43,139 nucleotides of DNA, taken from contig VGZG01000025.1 in the NCBI GenBank assembly GCA_016872675.1, positions 1 to 43,139 on the forward strand, read 5' to 3'. Positions within the stretch are counted from its first letter, which is position 1. The number at the start of each line of letters is the position of its first letter. Under the pieces are notes generated by a model. It made no database searches and was not told the origin of the DNA. It worked only from the letters and a program-made list of their open reading frames with translations. Position numbers and translations under genes: made by a program. The stretch comes from Planctomycetota bacterium. GTDB taxonomy: Bacteria > Planctomycetota > UBA1135 > UBA2386. This document shows positions 10,001-19,541 of this stretch, piece after piece.

Positions 10001-10596
10001 ACCCACCAGCCCGGCACGTTCTCCAGCGCCAGCAGGAAGACGTCGTACACCTGCGTCGTGGGATAGGCGTCGCCGGCGGAGCTGACGACGGCCGACAGGT
10101 CGGCCAGCGAGCGCTCCGTGCCGTCCGCGTCGCGCCGCAGCACGCGCACCGTCACGTACCGCAGGTTGCGCCCGCCGATGCCGGGCATCGGCTGGACGGT
10201 GATGTTCCGCGACCACAGCCACTGGCCGCCTCGCAGCAAATTGCCGGACAGCGCATGGTCGGCGGGCAGCGGCAGCCCGCTTTCGGCGCGCTGCACGGTC
10301 AGCTGCGGCCGCGTCGTGACGCCATCGTCGAACTCGTCGACCTCCGCGGCGTCGAGGCCCGTTCGGTCGCAGTGGTTCTGGATCTCGGCGAGCATCGCCT
10401 GCGCCTTGCTGAACGCGAACACGCGATCACGCTCGCTCGCCGTCGTCTGATAATTGATGGTGAGGTGGTTCAGCAGCGCCGTCGAACTGATCACGAGGAT
10501 CACCAAGCCGATCAGGAACTCGACAAGCGAGAAGCCAGCCGCGCGGCCGACGGTTGCCGCGGCGGACAGCGACTGCAGCCTGGCGGACGATGACAT
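7054..10596 (-). CDS. Giant pseudopilin-like protein (1180 residues)
   Basis: The N-terminus carries a 21-residue leader ending in Gly21, then FSLVEFLIGLVILVISSTAL, a classical type IV prepilin signal with Phe at +1 and Glu at +5. After the helix comes a heptad-like stretch 'RVFAFSKAQAMLAEI'. More than 1000 residues of Trp/Tyr/Asn-rich extracellular-type sequence follow, with no domain I can name. The C-terminal 80 residues (from about 'ESLLRYAVMCSRDGGRSW') look like a beta-sandwich, ending 'ETFAWDVSSGYPEGVYLLR' and VECFRVGSACHHAA before the last strand VFVQR. Ordinary pseudopilins have 150-300 residues, so this is probably a fibre-tip or surface-displayed protein. It is flanked by decayed copies of itself. 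The ATG at 10596 places the leader correctly. Confidence 0.75.
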   Translation of the reverse strand: MSSSARLQSLSAAATVGRAAGFSLVEFLIGLVILVISSTALLNHLTINYQTTASERDRVFAFSKAQAMLAEIQNHCDRTGLDAAEVDEFDDGVTTRPQLTVQRAESGLPLPADHALSGNLLRGGQWLWSRNITVQPMPGIGGRNLRYVTVRVLRRDADGTERSLADLSAVVSSAGDAYPTTQVYDVFLLALENVPGWWVHMDSLRPFVESRLDSLEARNPGLQFRTHWITKSSIGRNAAYRPRTNDATPSTDLAPFVYCYPGRMPTGSASQFYYVPDNLTGRIDLDGVDTNGYDANRNPHPYALADGFNHAARLPDELAAWTRRVAAIEQREALIAQANAGGFEAPEELADMSKEPTLRLFLEDLWSSPDKYRHALVINLHGELLPMPPVRNYSDAAKSPIAHPDLRVVTHPEELRTRNKDGGQTDALRFRMYAYAHETLSAPYAGPSRMADPMVVEFVGVNLTDNGDPTRLAAFCALQNAPGGVPVSGSSNYALAWQTAKHVSDTPATGEMHYVAQWVPPTLGQEGFTRVFLHNTPVGAPPVTQGGQQYGLAATKRARLYGMAYVPCPLSAPAAAMPTFTPDLTSSGAGPKNTARWTLAIGAQVLTGSRFVQPSGAPYDPAGDVVLAVRTRIARGHSAGDDSWRDGGVMWPTPNDPDNLSVTYAWWTNSAQDVPVTERAQIQGDPRHLPYRDCFRNGGDFPNSYNWYLTDLTSGSGAWAESAVADFPSIDASMLRDGWAAGTMGFDVPRCLQLFREGLVRSGSVYTSITGWSNYYVGLGGEIGYDAANGYPNSIPTDLTPFGSPATSGFVNTITGARRFVRASGSGFWWGIPWLGELYPDAAAAAWLDTTSGAARGNLPAGLAAGQFHQQACNAAYAASARQAFGTALVDTGHRSAAYGCTTFFNIGTSASTFQHSTSTSDGTLSSIGQELAANYGTTAPASIPVARPYRLNASTTVGEHWSLVPHAAKGTAAAFQTYITHSGGTGAGVVKLFDPANTAAAYVAVNGIANTVTNGTSFIAEWSILSMLHTMLEAGRSTNSFRIQPQPRIEIESPTSVSELDNPSSINVVVATEWRRWDGRPYTATGTFGESESLLRYAVMCSRDGGRSWVHVADGAPATPGVPPGPAHEFLDQGPGDETFAWDVSSGYPEGVYLLRVECFRVGSACHHAAHQTRVFVQR

Positions 10597-10692
10597 GGTC
10601 CCAGCAGAATCGGCACCGGGCAGGCTCTAGCGTGACGCCAGACCAGCGAATCGTCCCACGTTGGAACCGACCGTCGGCATCGGCGGTTCCGG
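10597..10692 (-). repeat. Spacer/promoter region upstream of the giant pseudopilin, duplicated at 6925-7053
   Basis: Ninety-six bases separate the stop of the remnant copy (10693-10695) from the start of the intact gene. The segment matches the spacer downstream of the intact gene, so the duplication unit was gene plus spacer. A GATTCT element 9 bases before the start codon could be the -10 box. Confidence 0.5.
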
Positions 10693-10990
10693 TCAGCGCT
10701 GGCTATGAAGTCGGGGCTGGCGGGCCGCATGGTGGCAGGTGGCGCCGACCCGGAAGCACTCGACGCACAGCAAGCAGGAGCCTGCCGAATAGCCGCTCAA
10801 CACGTTCCACTCGATGGTCTCGTCGCCGAGGCCCTGGTCGACGAAGGATGGATCTCGGCGAGGATCGCCTGCGCGCGACCGAACGCGAACACGCGGCCCT
10901 TCTGGGTCGCGGTGACGCGACAGTTGATCGCGAGGTGACTGAGCAAGACCGCGCCGCTGAGCACGATCAGGGTTGGATTGCCGTGGTGGC
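10693..10990 (-). pseudogene. Decayed giant-pseudopilin copy with large internal deletion and frameshift
   Basis: The minus strand first encodes RVFAFGRAQAILAEI (about 10861-10905), matching RVFAFSKAQAMLAEI of the intact gene's N-terminal helix; before it LLSHLAIN matches LLNHLTIN. Directly after a junction near 10845, in a different frame, it encodes FVDQGLGDET, then VECFRVGATCHHAA and a stop, matching the intact C-terminus (FLDQGPGDET, VECFRVGSACHHAA). About 1100 central codons are missing and the two halves are out of frame. The prepilin cleavage site is also lost. This is a clear internally deleted paralogue, not a functional gene; an open frame at 10797-11129 covers only its N-terminal half. 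Confidence 0.75.
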
Positions 10991-11149
10991 GCGCTCGGTC
11001 AGGCGCGTCGGTGCGGCCGTTGTCGATCGACGCGAGCGAAATGATCGGCGATAGGCGACGTTCTATCGCCAGTTCGGGATGACCCCGGCGAGCCGCGCCG
11101 GGCCAAGCCGGATTGCATCCCCAAGGCACCCGACCGATGCTGGCCGCCC
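10991..11149. other. Gene-free stretch between pseudopilin remnant and ABC exporter
   Basis: About 160 bases before the exporter's TTG start. I see no convincing gene; the region must hold the exporter promoter (no clear two-box match found) and possibly the eroded 5' end of the pseudopilin remnant. Confidence 0.4.
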
Positions 11150-12916
11150 TTGTCCTGGCTTCGCCCGCTCCGCCGCGCCTTCGGCCGCCCCACCAAGCTG
11201 CTCGTCCGCCACTGGCGGCGGGTCGCCATCGGCTGCGCGCTCGTGCCGGTCCACGCCGCCGTGATGCTGTGGATGCCGCGCCTGCTCGGCGACGCGCTCG
11301 ACGCGATGGCCGCCGGCGGCGACCCGGCGGGCCTGGCGGCGACCTGCAAGCTGCTGCTGCTGCTCGCCGTCGCCGAGGCGGCGTCGCGCTACGTCTCGCG
11401 CCAGACGCTGGTCGACGCCTCGCGCTACGTCGAGCGCGACCTCAAGGACGCCCTGGTCGCGCACCTGCAGCGCCTGCCGATGGCGTGGTACGACCGCGCC
11501 CGCACCGGCGACGTCACCAGCCGCCTGACGCAGGACGTCGAGCTGGTGCGCTTCGTCATGGGGCCGCTGCTGCTGCACGGCGGCAGCGCTCTGTGCCTGC
11601 TGCCGGCGGGTCTGTGGCTGATGCTCGGCATGGACGTGCCGGTGACGCTCGCCAGCCTCGGCGGCTTCGCCGTGCTGTTCCTGACGATGCGACTGCTGGT
11701 GCCGCGGCTGCATGGCTGGAGCAAGAAGTCGCAGGAAGCGATCGCCGAGGTTTCGCAGCGCGCGCAGGAGGACTTCGCCGGCGTCCGCGTGGTGCGGCAG
11801 TTCGGCCTCGTCGACCGCGAACGCGCGGCGATGGCGACGCGCAACCGCCGCTACCTGCTCGCCAACCTGCGGCAGACGCGCCTGCGCGCGTTGATGCACG
11901 CGCTGACGCACTCGACCAGCGGCCTCGTGATGCTCGGCGTGCTCGCAGTCGGCGGCTGGCAGGTGATCGACGGCGCGCTCACCGTCGGCCAGCTGTTCCA
12001 GTTCACCGGCTACCTCGGGCTGATGACGTTCCCGCTGGAGATCCTCGGTTGGACCGTCGCGACGCTGCCGCGCGCCTACGCCGCCGGCATGAGAATCGCC
12101 GAACTTTTCGAGGAGCAGGCGGAGCCCGACGTCGGCGACGACGCGTCGCTGCGCGCCGGACTGCGCGCCGCCGGCCTGACGTTCACCTACCCGGGCAGCG
12201 CCGAGCCCGCGCTCGCGGACATCGCGTTCGAACTGCCCGTCGGCGGCAAGCTCGGCCTCGTCGGCGGCGTCGGCAGCGGCAAATCGACGCTGCTGGCGCT
12301 GCTGCTGCGGTACTACGACGCGCCGCGCGGCGCGCTGCAGGTCGACGGCCGCGACGTGCTCGACCTGCGGCCGTCGGCGCTGCGGCGGCTGTTCGCCTAC
12401 GCGCCGCAGGAACCGTTCCTGTTCAGCGACACCGTCGCCGCCAACGTCGCCTTCGCGCGCGACGGCGCCAGCGCCGCCGATGTCGACGCCGCCGTCGCCG
12501 CGGCCGCGCTCGACCAGGACCTGCCGGCGCTGAAGGACGGCCTTGCGACCATCGTCGGCGAACGCGGCGTGACGTTGTCCGGCGGCCAGAAGCAGCGCGT
12601 CGCGCTCGCCCGCGCGCTGCTCAGCGACCGTCCGGCGCTGCTGCTCGACGACACGCTGTCGGCGGTCGATACGGCGACCGAGGCGCGCATCCTGCGCGGC
12701 CTCGCCGCGCGGCGCGGCGACCGCACGATGGTCGTCGCCACCCACCGCCTGTCGGTCGTCGCTGACGCCGACTTGATCCTCGTGCTCGACCGCGGCCGCG
12801 TCGTCGAGCGCGGCACGCACGGCGAGCTGCTGGCGCATGGCGGCCGCTACGCCGCCGCGTGGCGGCTGCAGACCGAGGCCGAAGCGCTCGGCGGCGACAC
12901 GGAGGGCGCGGCGTGA
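11150..12916 (+). CDS. ABC exporter subunit with degenerate catalytic site (MdlA/BmrC-type half-transporter)
   Basis: The 588-residue protein has six N-terminal transmembrane helices (about residues 20-320; 'YVERDLKDALVAHLQRLPM' and 'RTGDVTSRLTQDV' are the typical exporter blocks) and a C-terminal ATPase domain. Walker A is GGVGSGKST (Lys378), the signature is LSGGQKQ, and Walker B is LLLDDTLSAVD. The residue after the Walker B Asp, normally the catalytic Glu, is Asp501, as in the degenerate subunit of heterodimeric exporters. It overlaps the next gene (GTGA), which supplies the canonical Glu. Together they should form one inner-membrane exporter of hydrophobic compounds or lipids; the substrate is unknown. 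The start is uncertain: TTG at 11150 has no in-frame ATG nearby. Confidence 0.9.
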   Translation: MSWLRPLRRAFGRPTKLLVRHWRRVAIGCALVPVHAAVMLWMPRLLGDALDAMAAGGDPAGLAATCKLLLLLAVAEAASRYVSRQTLVDASRYVERDLKDALVAHLQRLPMAWYDRARTGDVTSRLTQDVELVRFVMGPLLLHGGSALCLLPAGLWLMLGMDVPVTLASLGGFAVLFLTMRLLVPRLHGWSKKSQEAIAEVSQRAQEDFAGVRVVRQFGLVDRERAAMATRNRRYLLANLRQTRLRALMHALTHSTSGLVMLGVLAVGGWQVIDGALTVGQLFQFTGYLGLMTFPLEILGWTVATLPRAYAAGMRIAELFEEQAEPDVGDDASLRAGLRAAGLTFTYPGSAEPALADIAFELPVGGKLGLVGGVGSGKSTLLALLLRYYDAPRGALQVDGRDVLDLRPSALRRLFAYAPQEPFLFSDTVAANVAFARDGASAADVDAAVAAAALDQDLPALKDGLATIVGERGVTLSGGQKQRVALARALLSDRPALLLDDTLSAVDTATEARILRGLAARRGDRTMVVATHRLSVVADADLILVLDRGRVVERGTHGELLAHGGRYAAAWRLQTEAEALGGDTEGAA

Positions 12917-14709
12917 GCGATCCGTACGCCGACGACGCGCCAGAAGGGCGCATCCAGCTGGGCTTCCTGCGGCAACTGTGGCCGTTCGCGCGCCCCTACC
13001 GGCGCGGCTTCGCCGCGTGCCTTTGCATCCTGCTCGTCTCGTTCGCGCTGGAGCTGCTCGGTCCGTGGGTGCTGCGCCACGCCATCGACGGCCCGATGCG
13101 CGGCTCCGGCCCGGCCGACGAGCGGCTGCGCGCGCTCGGCTGGCACGGCCTCGCCTTCCTCGGCGTCACGCTCGCCGGCGCCGGGCTGGGCTACGTCTAC
13201 GGCCTGCTGACCGCGTGGAACGGCCAGCGCGTGATCCGCGACGTGCGGCGCGCGCTGTTCGACCGGCTGCTGCGCGCAGGGCTGTCGTTCCACGAGAAGC
13301 AGACGGCCGGCAAGCTGACGACGCGCGTCACCAGCGACGTCGAGAACCTCAACGAACTGATCGCCACCGGCGTGCTGCAGTCGGTGTTCGACCTCTTGAA
13401 GATCGGCGGCGTGCTCGTCGTGCTGTTCTGGCTCGACGTCGGGCTCGCGCTGTTCACCGTGGCGACGACGCCGGTGGTGATCGCGCTGAGCCTGCTGTTC
13501 CGCCGCAACGCCCAGCGCGCCTACCGCGCCGTGCGCGGCCGGCTGGCGCTGCAGAACGCCTACACCGCCGAGCTGATCGGCGGCGTGCGCACGACGCGCG
13601 CCTACGGCCGCGAGGACGGCGTCGCGCTGCACTACGGCGAGCGCAACGGCGCCACCAACACCGCGTGGCTGGCAACGGTGTTCCACTTCTCGGTGTTCTT
13701 CTCGCTCGTCGACCTCGCGCTGCGCGCGACCACGGTCGGTCTGCTGTGGTTCGGCGGCACGGCGGTGCTGGATGGCTCGCTGCAGCCCGGTCAGTTCGTG
13801 CAGTTCTGGCTCTACTACGGCCTGCTGTCCGGGCCGGTGAAGGAACTCGGCGAGAAGTACAACGTGCTGCAGGCGGCGTTCGCCAGCTGCGAGCGCGTGT
13901 TCGGCCTGCTCGCCGAGCCGGCGTTCCCGCCGCCGCGCCCGGATGGCACGCCGAGTCGACCGAGCCCAAGGCGCGGCGCGGCGCGCGTCGAGTTCGACGC
14001 CGTCGACTTCGCCTACGGCCCGCACGCCGAGGTGCTGCGCGGCGTGTCGTTCACCGCCGAGCCGGGCCAGACGATCGCCGTCGTCGGCCCGACGGGCGCG
14101 GGCAAGACCACGCTGCTCGGCCTCGTCGGCCGTCTGCGCGACGCCAGTGGCGGCAGCGTGCGCGTCGACGGCGTCGACGTGCGCGACCTCGACCCGGCGC
14201 AACTGCGCGCGCGCGTCGCCTACGTCGCGCAGGACCTGTTCCTGTTCACCGGCACGGTGCTCGACAACGTGCGGCTGTTCGATCCGACGGTCAAAGAAGC
14301 CAAGGTCTGGTCGGCGCTCGAAACCGTTGGCGCCGCCGAGTTCGTGCGCAGCCTGCCGCAGGGCCTGCAGTCGCCGGTCGCCGAGCGCGGCGGCACGTTT
14401 TCGCAGGGCCAGCGGCAGTTGCTCGCGTTCGCGCGCGCGCTGGTCGTCGATCCCGACGTGCTGGCGCTCGACGAGGCGACCGCGAGCATCGACAGCGAGG
14501 CCGAGGCGCGCCTGCAGCAGGCGCTGGCGGCGGCGTTGCGCGGTCGCACCGCGCTGGTCGTCGCGCATCGGCTGTCCACCGTGCGCGCCGCCGACCGCAT
14601 CCTCGTGCTCGAGGACGGCCGCGTGGTCGAGGCGGGCGACCACCGCCAGCTCGTGGCCCGCGGCGGCCGCTACGCCGCCATGCTGGCGCACGCGGCAGCG
14701 CGCGCCTGA
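12913..14709 (+). CDS. ABC exporter subunit with intact catalytic Glu (MdlB/BmrD-type half-transporter)
   Basis: The 598-residue partner of the preceding gene has the same layout of six membrane helices plus ATPase domain. Walker A is GPTGAGKTT (Lys398) and Walker B is LALDEATASID with the catalytic Glu521. The signature motif is changed from LSGGQ to FSQGQRQ. In the heterodimer the consensus ATP site would combine this subunit's Walker motifs with the partner's LSGGQ, while the other site is doubly degenerate (Asp501 plus FSQGQ). The GTG at 12913 overlaps the upstream stop as GTGA and is preceded at 8 bases by GGAGG, a good Shine-Dalgarno sequence. It ends 22 bases before the convergent peroxidase gene. 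Confidence 0.93.
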   Translation: MSDPYADDAPEGRIQLGFLRQLWPFARPYRRGFAACLCILLVSFALELLGPWVLRHAIDGPMRGSGPADERLRALGWHGLAFLGVTLAGAGLGYVYGLLTAWNGQRVIRDVRRALFDRLLRAGLSFHEKQTAGKLTTRVTSDVENLNELIATGVLQSVFDLLKIGGVLVVLFWLDVGLALFTVATTPVVIALSLLFRRNAQRAYRAVRGRLALQNAYTAELIGGVRTTRAYGREDGVALHYGERNGATNTAWLATVFHFSVFFSLVDLALRATTVGLLWFGGTAVLDGSLQPGQFVQFWLYYGLLSGPVKELGEKYNVLQAAFASCERVFGLLAEPAFPPPRPDGTPSRPSPRRGAARVEFDAVDFAYGPHAEVLRGVSFTAEPGQTIAVVGPTGAGKTTLLGLVGRLRDASGGSVRVDGVDVRDLDPAQLRARVAYVAQDLFLFTGTVLDNVRLFDPTVKEAKVWSALETVGAAEFVRSLPQGLQSPVAERGGTFSQGQRQLLAFARALVVDPDVLALDEATASIDSEAEARLQQALAAALRGRTALVVAHRLSTVRAADRILVLEDGRVVEAGDHRQLVARGGRYAAMLAHAAARA

Positions 14710-14731
14710 TCCGGCCACTCCCGGGCTGGGC

Positions 14732-15817
14732 TCACTTCGCCGCGGCGTGCTCTTCCGGCAGCTTGCCCGTCAGCGCCTTCATGAAGGCGACCAGCCCGCG
14801 CAGCTCCTCGTCGGTCAGCGTCTTGCCGAGCTGGATGTCGGCCATCATCTTGATGGCCTCCTCCAGCGTCGCGACCTTGCCGTCGTGGCAGTACGGCGCG
14901 GTCTTCTCGACGTTGAGCAGCGACGGGACCTTGAAGAAGTGCTTGTCGGCCTCGCTCTTGGTCACCTGCATGCGGCCGGTGTCCTCGAGGTGCGCGTACG
15001 GCTTCAGCAGGCCGTTCTTCTGGTACATGTTGCCGCCGAGCAGGCGGGTCATGTGGCAGGTCGTGCAGCCGACCGTGATGAACGTCTTGAGGCCGTAGAG
15101 CTCGTCGTTGTTCAGGGCGCGCTGGTTGCCGTCGAGGTACTCGTCCCACTTCGACCTGGTGACGAGCGTGCGCTCGAAGGCGCCGACCGCGAGGCGGAAG
15201 TTGGCGACGCTGACCGGGTCGGCGTCGGCCGGGAACGCCTTCTTGAAGCCGTCGACGAGCTCCGCCTTCTCCTTCATCTTGGCGACGAGTTGCGCCTCGT
15301 CGGCGACGCCGTGCTCGACCGGGTTCATCACCGGCATCGAGGACTGCTCCTCGACCGTGCTGGCGCGACCGTCCCAGAACTGGCGGAAGTGGCGGAAGGC
15401 GTTCCAGGTCGTCGGCGTGTTGCGGTCGCCGTTCTTGCCATCGGTGCCCGGCGACGTCGGCTTGCCGTCGACGCCGTAGTTGGCGAGGTCGTGGCAGGAC
15501 GCGCAACTCAGGTTGCCGTTCTTCGACAGGTGCTTCTCGTGGTACAGCGCCTTGCCCAGCGCGACCTCCTCGGCCGTGCTCGCGCGCGCCTGCCCGAGCC
15601 CGAACGGCCCCGCCTTCTCGTCGGACGCCGGGTCCTTGCCGAACAGCGTCTTGACCATGGTGTAGTCGATGCGCACCTTCGGCAGGGGCTTGGGATCCTG
15701 CGCGACGGCGACCGGCGCGACGGCCGACAGCAAGGCGTTGGCGGGAACGGGGTCGCCGCCGAGGGTCAGGGACAGCAGCGCAAGCGCGCCGCACGAACCG
15801 ACGATGTGGGTCAGCAT
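14732..15817 (-). CDS. Dihaem cytochrome c peroxidase family protein, periplasmic
   Basis: The 361-residue protein starts with a signal peptide (residues 1-39, ending AVAPVAVAQ). Two c-type haem sites are present: CASCH (Cys105-His109) and CTTCH (Cys251-His255). The family blocks 'GNRNTPT'-like (GDRNTPTTWNA), 'FWDGRA' and the C-terminal 'VPSLLNVEKTAPYCHDG' are clear. Such enzymes (CcpA/MauG family) reduce peroxide with electrons from small cytochromes or oxidise protein substrates. The usual Phe in APYFHDG is Cys310 here. I chose the ATG at 15817 because it begins the signal peptide; the frame continues upstream without signal-like sequence. TAACCT (complement of 15831-15836) lies 13 bases before the start, suggesting a very short leader. 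Confidence 0.92.
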   Translation of the reverse strand: MLTHIVGSCGALALLSLTLGGDPVPANALLSAVAPVAVAQDPKPLPKVRIDYTMVKTLFGKDPASDEKAGPFGLGQARASTAEEVALGKALYHEKHLSKNGNLSCASCHDLANYGVDGKPTSPGTDGKNGDRNTPTTWNAFRHFRQFWDGRASTVEEQSSMPVMNPVEHGVADEAQLVAKMKEKAELVDGFKKAFPADADPVSVANFRLAVGAFERTLVTRSKWDEYLDGNQRALNNDELYGLKTFITVGCTTCHMTRLLGGNMYQKNGLLKPYAHLEDTGRMQVTKSEADKHFFKVPSLLNVEKTAPYCHDGKVATLEEAIKMMADIQLGKTLTDEELRGLVAFMKALTGKLPEEHAAAK

Positions 15818-16107
15818 TTGGAAGGCAAACAGGTTAGGCCGGGGCGAGCCGGTAGCCAGGATGGGTTCGCGCGAAGCTCCGCTCCGGATGCGCTCCCACG
15901 CCGCCGAGTCGACACAACACCGTGCCAACTAAAGGATTGACGCGCCGTGGCCGGCGCGAGCCGACCGCGGCGGTCGCGGCGCGCGCCGCAGCAATCCGAT
16001 CACCGGCCAGGAAACCGTCGAACCGATCACGCGCTGGCGCGACGTGCCGAAGACGCTGGCGAACGGCGCGATCGCATGGCCGCAGCGGCGCAGTACCCTG
16101 CCCTGCC

Positions 16108-16689
16108 ATGCCGCCGCCGTTGGTCCTCGCCAGCACGTCCCGGTATCGCCGCGAGTTGTTGGCGCGACTGCGCCTGCCGTTCGCGTGCGAGAAGCCAGGC
16201 GTCGACGAAGACGCGGTCAAGCAGGCGCTCGGCGAGCCGCTGGCGATCGTGCGCGAACTCGCGCGCACGAAGGCGCTCGCCGTCGCCGTCCGCCATCCCG
16301 GCGCCGTGGTGATCGGCGGCGACCAAGGCGCTGCAATCGACGGCGCGCTGCTCGACAAGCCCGGCGACGCGACGCGCGCGACGGCGCAGTTGCAGCGCCT
16401 GCGCGGCCGCGAGCACCGCTTGCTGACGGCCGTCGCGCTGGCGCATCCGGGCGGCGTCGTCGAATGGGTCGAAACGACGCGCCTCTCAATGCGTGCGCTC
16501 GACGATGACGAGATCGTGCGCTACATCGCCGCCGAGCAGCCGTTCGACTGCGCGGGCAGCTACAAGATCGAAGGCCAGGGCATCGGCCTGTTCGACGCGA
16601 TCACCGGCGACGACCAGACCGCGATCATCGGCCTGCCGCTGCTGCGGCTTGGTCGCGAGCTGCGCGCGCTCGGCTTCGCCGTGCCGTGA
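16108..16689 (+). CDS. Maf-family nucleotide pyrophosphatase, YceF-like
   Basis: The 193-residue protein has the Maf motifs: LASTSRYRREL near the N-terminus (substrate phosphate binding), the catalytic Asp72 in VVIGGDQG, LLDKPGD, and the C-terminal 'FDCAGSYKIEGQGIGLFD' with 'DDQTAIIGLPL'. The CAGS(Y/F)KxEGxGIxLF and DDxTAxIGLPL blocks are those of the YceF subgroup, which hydrolyses 7-methyl-GTP, rather than the dTTP/UTP or pseudo-UTP groups. It probably cleans non-canonical nucleotides from the pool. GGDQ replaces the more usual GSDQ. The ATG at 16108 has no Shine-Dalgarno sequence; TACCCT at 16094-16099 lies 8 bases upstream, consistent with a leaderless mRNA. Confidence 0.9.
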   Translation: MPPPLVLASTSRYRRELLARLRLPFACEKPGVDEDAVKQALGEPLAIVRELARTKALAVAVRHPGAVVIGGDQGAAIDGALLDKPGDATRATAQLQRLRGREHRLLTAVALAHPGGVVEWVETTRLSMRALDDDEIVRYIAAEQPFDCAGSYKIEGQGIGLFDAITGDDQTAIIGLPLLRLGRELRALGFAVP

Positions 16690-16861
16690 GCAGGAGCGGC
16701 TGCTGCGAGCGCGCGTCCACCGGCTACGAATGGCGCGTTCATGGCGCCGTCGCCGCAGCGTGATCGCGATCGCAGGCAGCCCGAGACTGCCAGCACGCCG
16801 AAGGGGTTCCTCGTGTTGCGGTCGGTCGGCGCCGCCCACCACCGCGCCCCACACCCCGCCC

Positions 16862-17524
16862 TCACCCGCCCAACCACGCCTCCCAACACGCCATCACCCG
16901 CGCCGCCACTTCGCGCCCTTGATTCCGCAACATGGTCCCGGCCGAGTACTCGAACCCGTACGGCGCCTCGACGCCGTGCGCTTCCAGCCCGACGCCGCGC
17001 GCGAGGAACACCGACCGATGCACATGGAACGGGTTGGTGACCACGACCACGCGCCGCAGGCCGAACGTATCGCGACAACGGCGCATGGTATCGATCGTCC
17101 GCAAGCCCAGCGGGTCATCGATCATCGCCGTGTCCGGCACGCCGCGCGCCGCCAGAAAACGCCGCATCGCCGCGACCTCGTCCTCGGCGACGCCGCCGCC
17201 GCCGCGTCCCGACAGCAGCAGCACGGGCGCCGTGCCGCGTCGCCACAGGGCCTCGGCAGCGACCAACCGGTCGACGAGCAGCGAGTACGGCCGGCCGTCG
17301 GCGTGGATGCGCGCGCCGGGCACGACGACTGCGTCGGCCGCCGGCGCATCGGCTGCCGCGCATACGAATGGCGTCGCGGCGCGCACAACGCGCAGGTTGG
17401 CGGCGACGACGACCGCGAACTGCGCGACTGCGAGCGCCAGCAGAACGCGCCGCCAAGCGCGCCGGCTCGCCGGACGCGCCGGGGCTGCCACCGCCGACGC
17501 TTCATCGTTGCGCACGTTCGTCAC
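16862..17524 (-). CDS. SanA/YdcF-like (DUF218) membrane-anchored protein
   Basis: The 220-residue protein has a basic N-terminus, one membrane helix ('[19 protein letters not shown]') and a DUF218 domain. Domain marks are '[19 protein letters not shown]', '[21 protein letters not shown]', '[15 protein letters not shown]', the '[12 protein letters not shown]' block and '[19 protein letters not shown]'. SanA and its relatives are linked to envelope integrity; no reaction is firmly established. The GTG at 17524 follows AGGGAGG on the minus strand by a suitable distance and gives the expected leader, so I prefer it over longer upstream readings that run into typA. It is divergent from typA, with both starts 126 bases apart. 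Confidence 0.82.
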   Translation of the reverse strand: MTNVRNDEASAVAAPARPASRRAWRRVLLALAVAQFAVVVAANLRVVRAATPFVCAAADAPAADAVVVPGARIHADGRPYSLLVDRLVAAEALWRRGTAPVLLLSGRGGGGVAEDEVAAMRRFLAARGVPDTAMIDDPLGLRTIDTMRRCRDTFGLRRVVVVTNPFHVHRSVFLARGVGLEAHGVEAPYGFEYSAGTMLRNQGREVAARVMACWEAWLGG

Positions 17525-17553
17525 GGATACGGCCTCCCTGGCCGGCGCGGGAG

Positions 17554-17581
17554 TTGACCGTTCGCGCAGGGCCGGCACAAT
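17554..17581 (+). promoter_or_regulatory. Predicted typA promoter
   Basis: TTGACC (17554-17559) and CACAAT (17576-17581) are separated by 16 bases, about 70 bases before the typA ATG. The -35 box matches the sigma70 consensus at five of six positions. Confidence 0.5.
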
Positions 17582-17650
17582 CCTCGCCCCCCATTCCCGG
17601 CCGTCGCCACGACCGCCGCGAGCCCGGGCTCCCCACGCCCGCACGACACC

Positions 17651-19489
<1,839 letters not shown>

Positions 19490-19541
19490 CGGCTGGAGGC
19501 TTTCCGGCGCGCGGCCGTGCGCTAGCCTTGGCGCGCCTGCC

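Noticed and set aside
10797-11129. A 110-codon minus-strand frame as an independent gene
   Set aside because: Only its middle resembles a pseudopilin helix; the C-terminal part is out of frame and the leader lacks a cleavage site, so it belongs to the pseudogene.
16690-16861. Possible short gene between maf and the SanA-like gene
   Set aside because: No frame with protein-like composition, start signal or homology; the convergent gap is probably non-coding.
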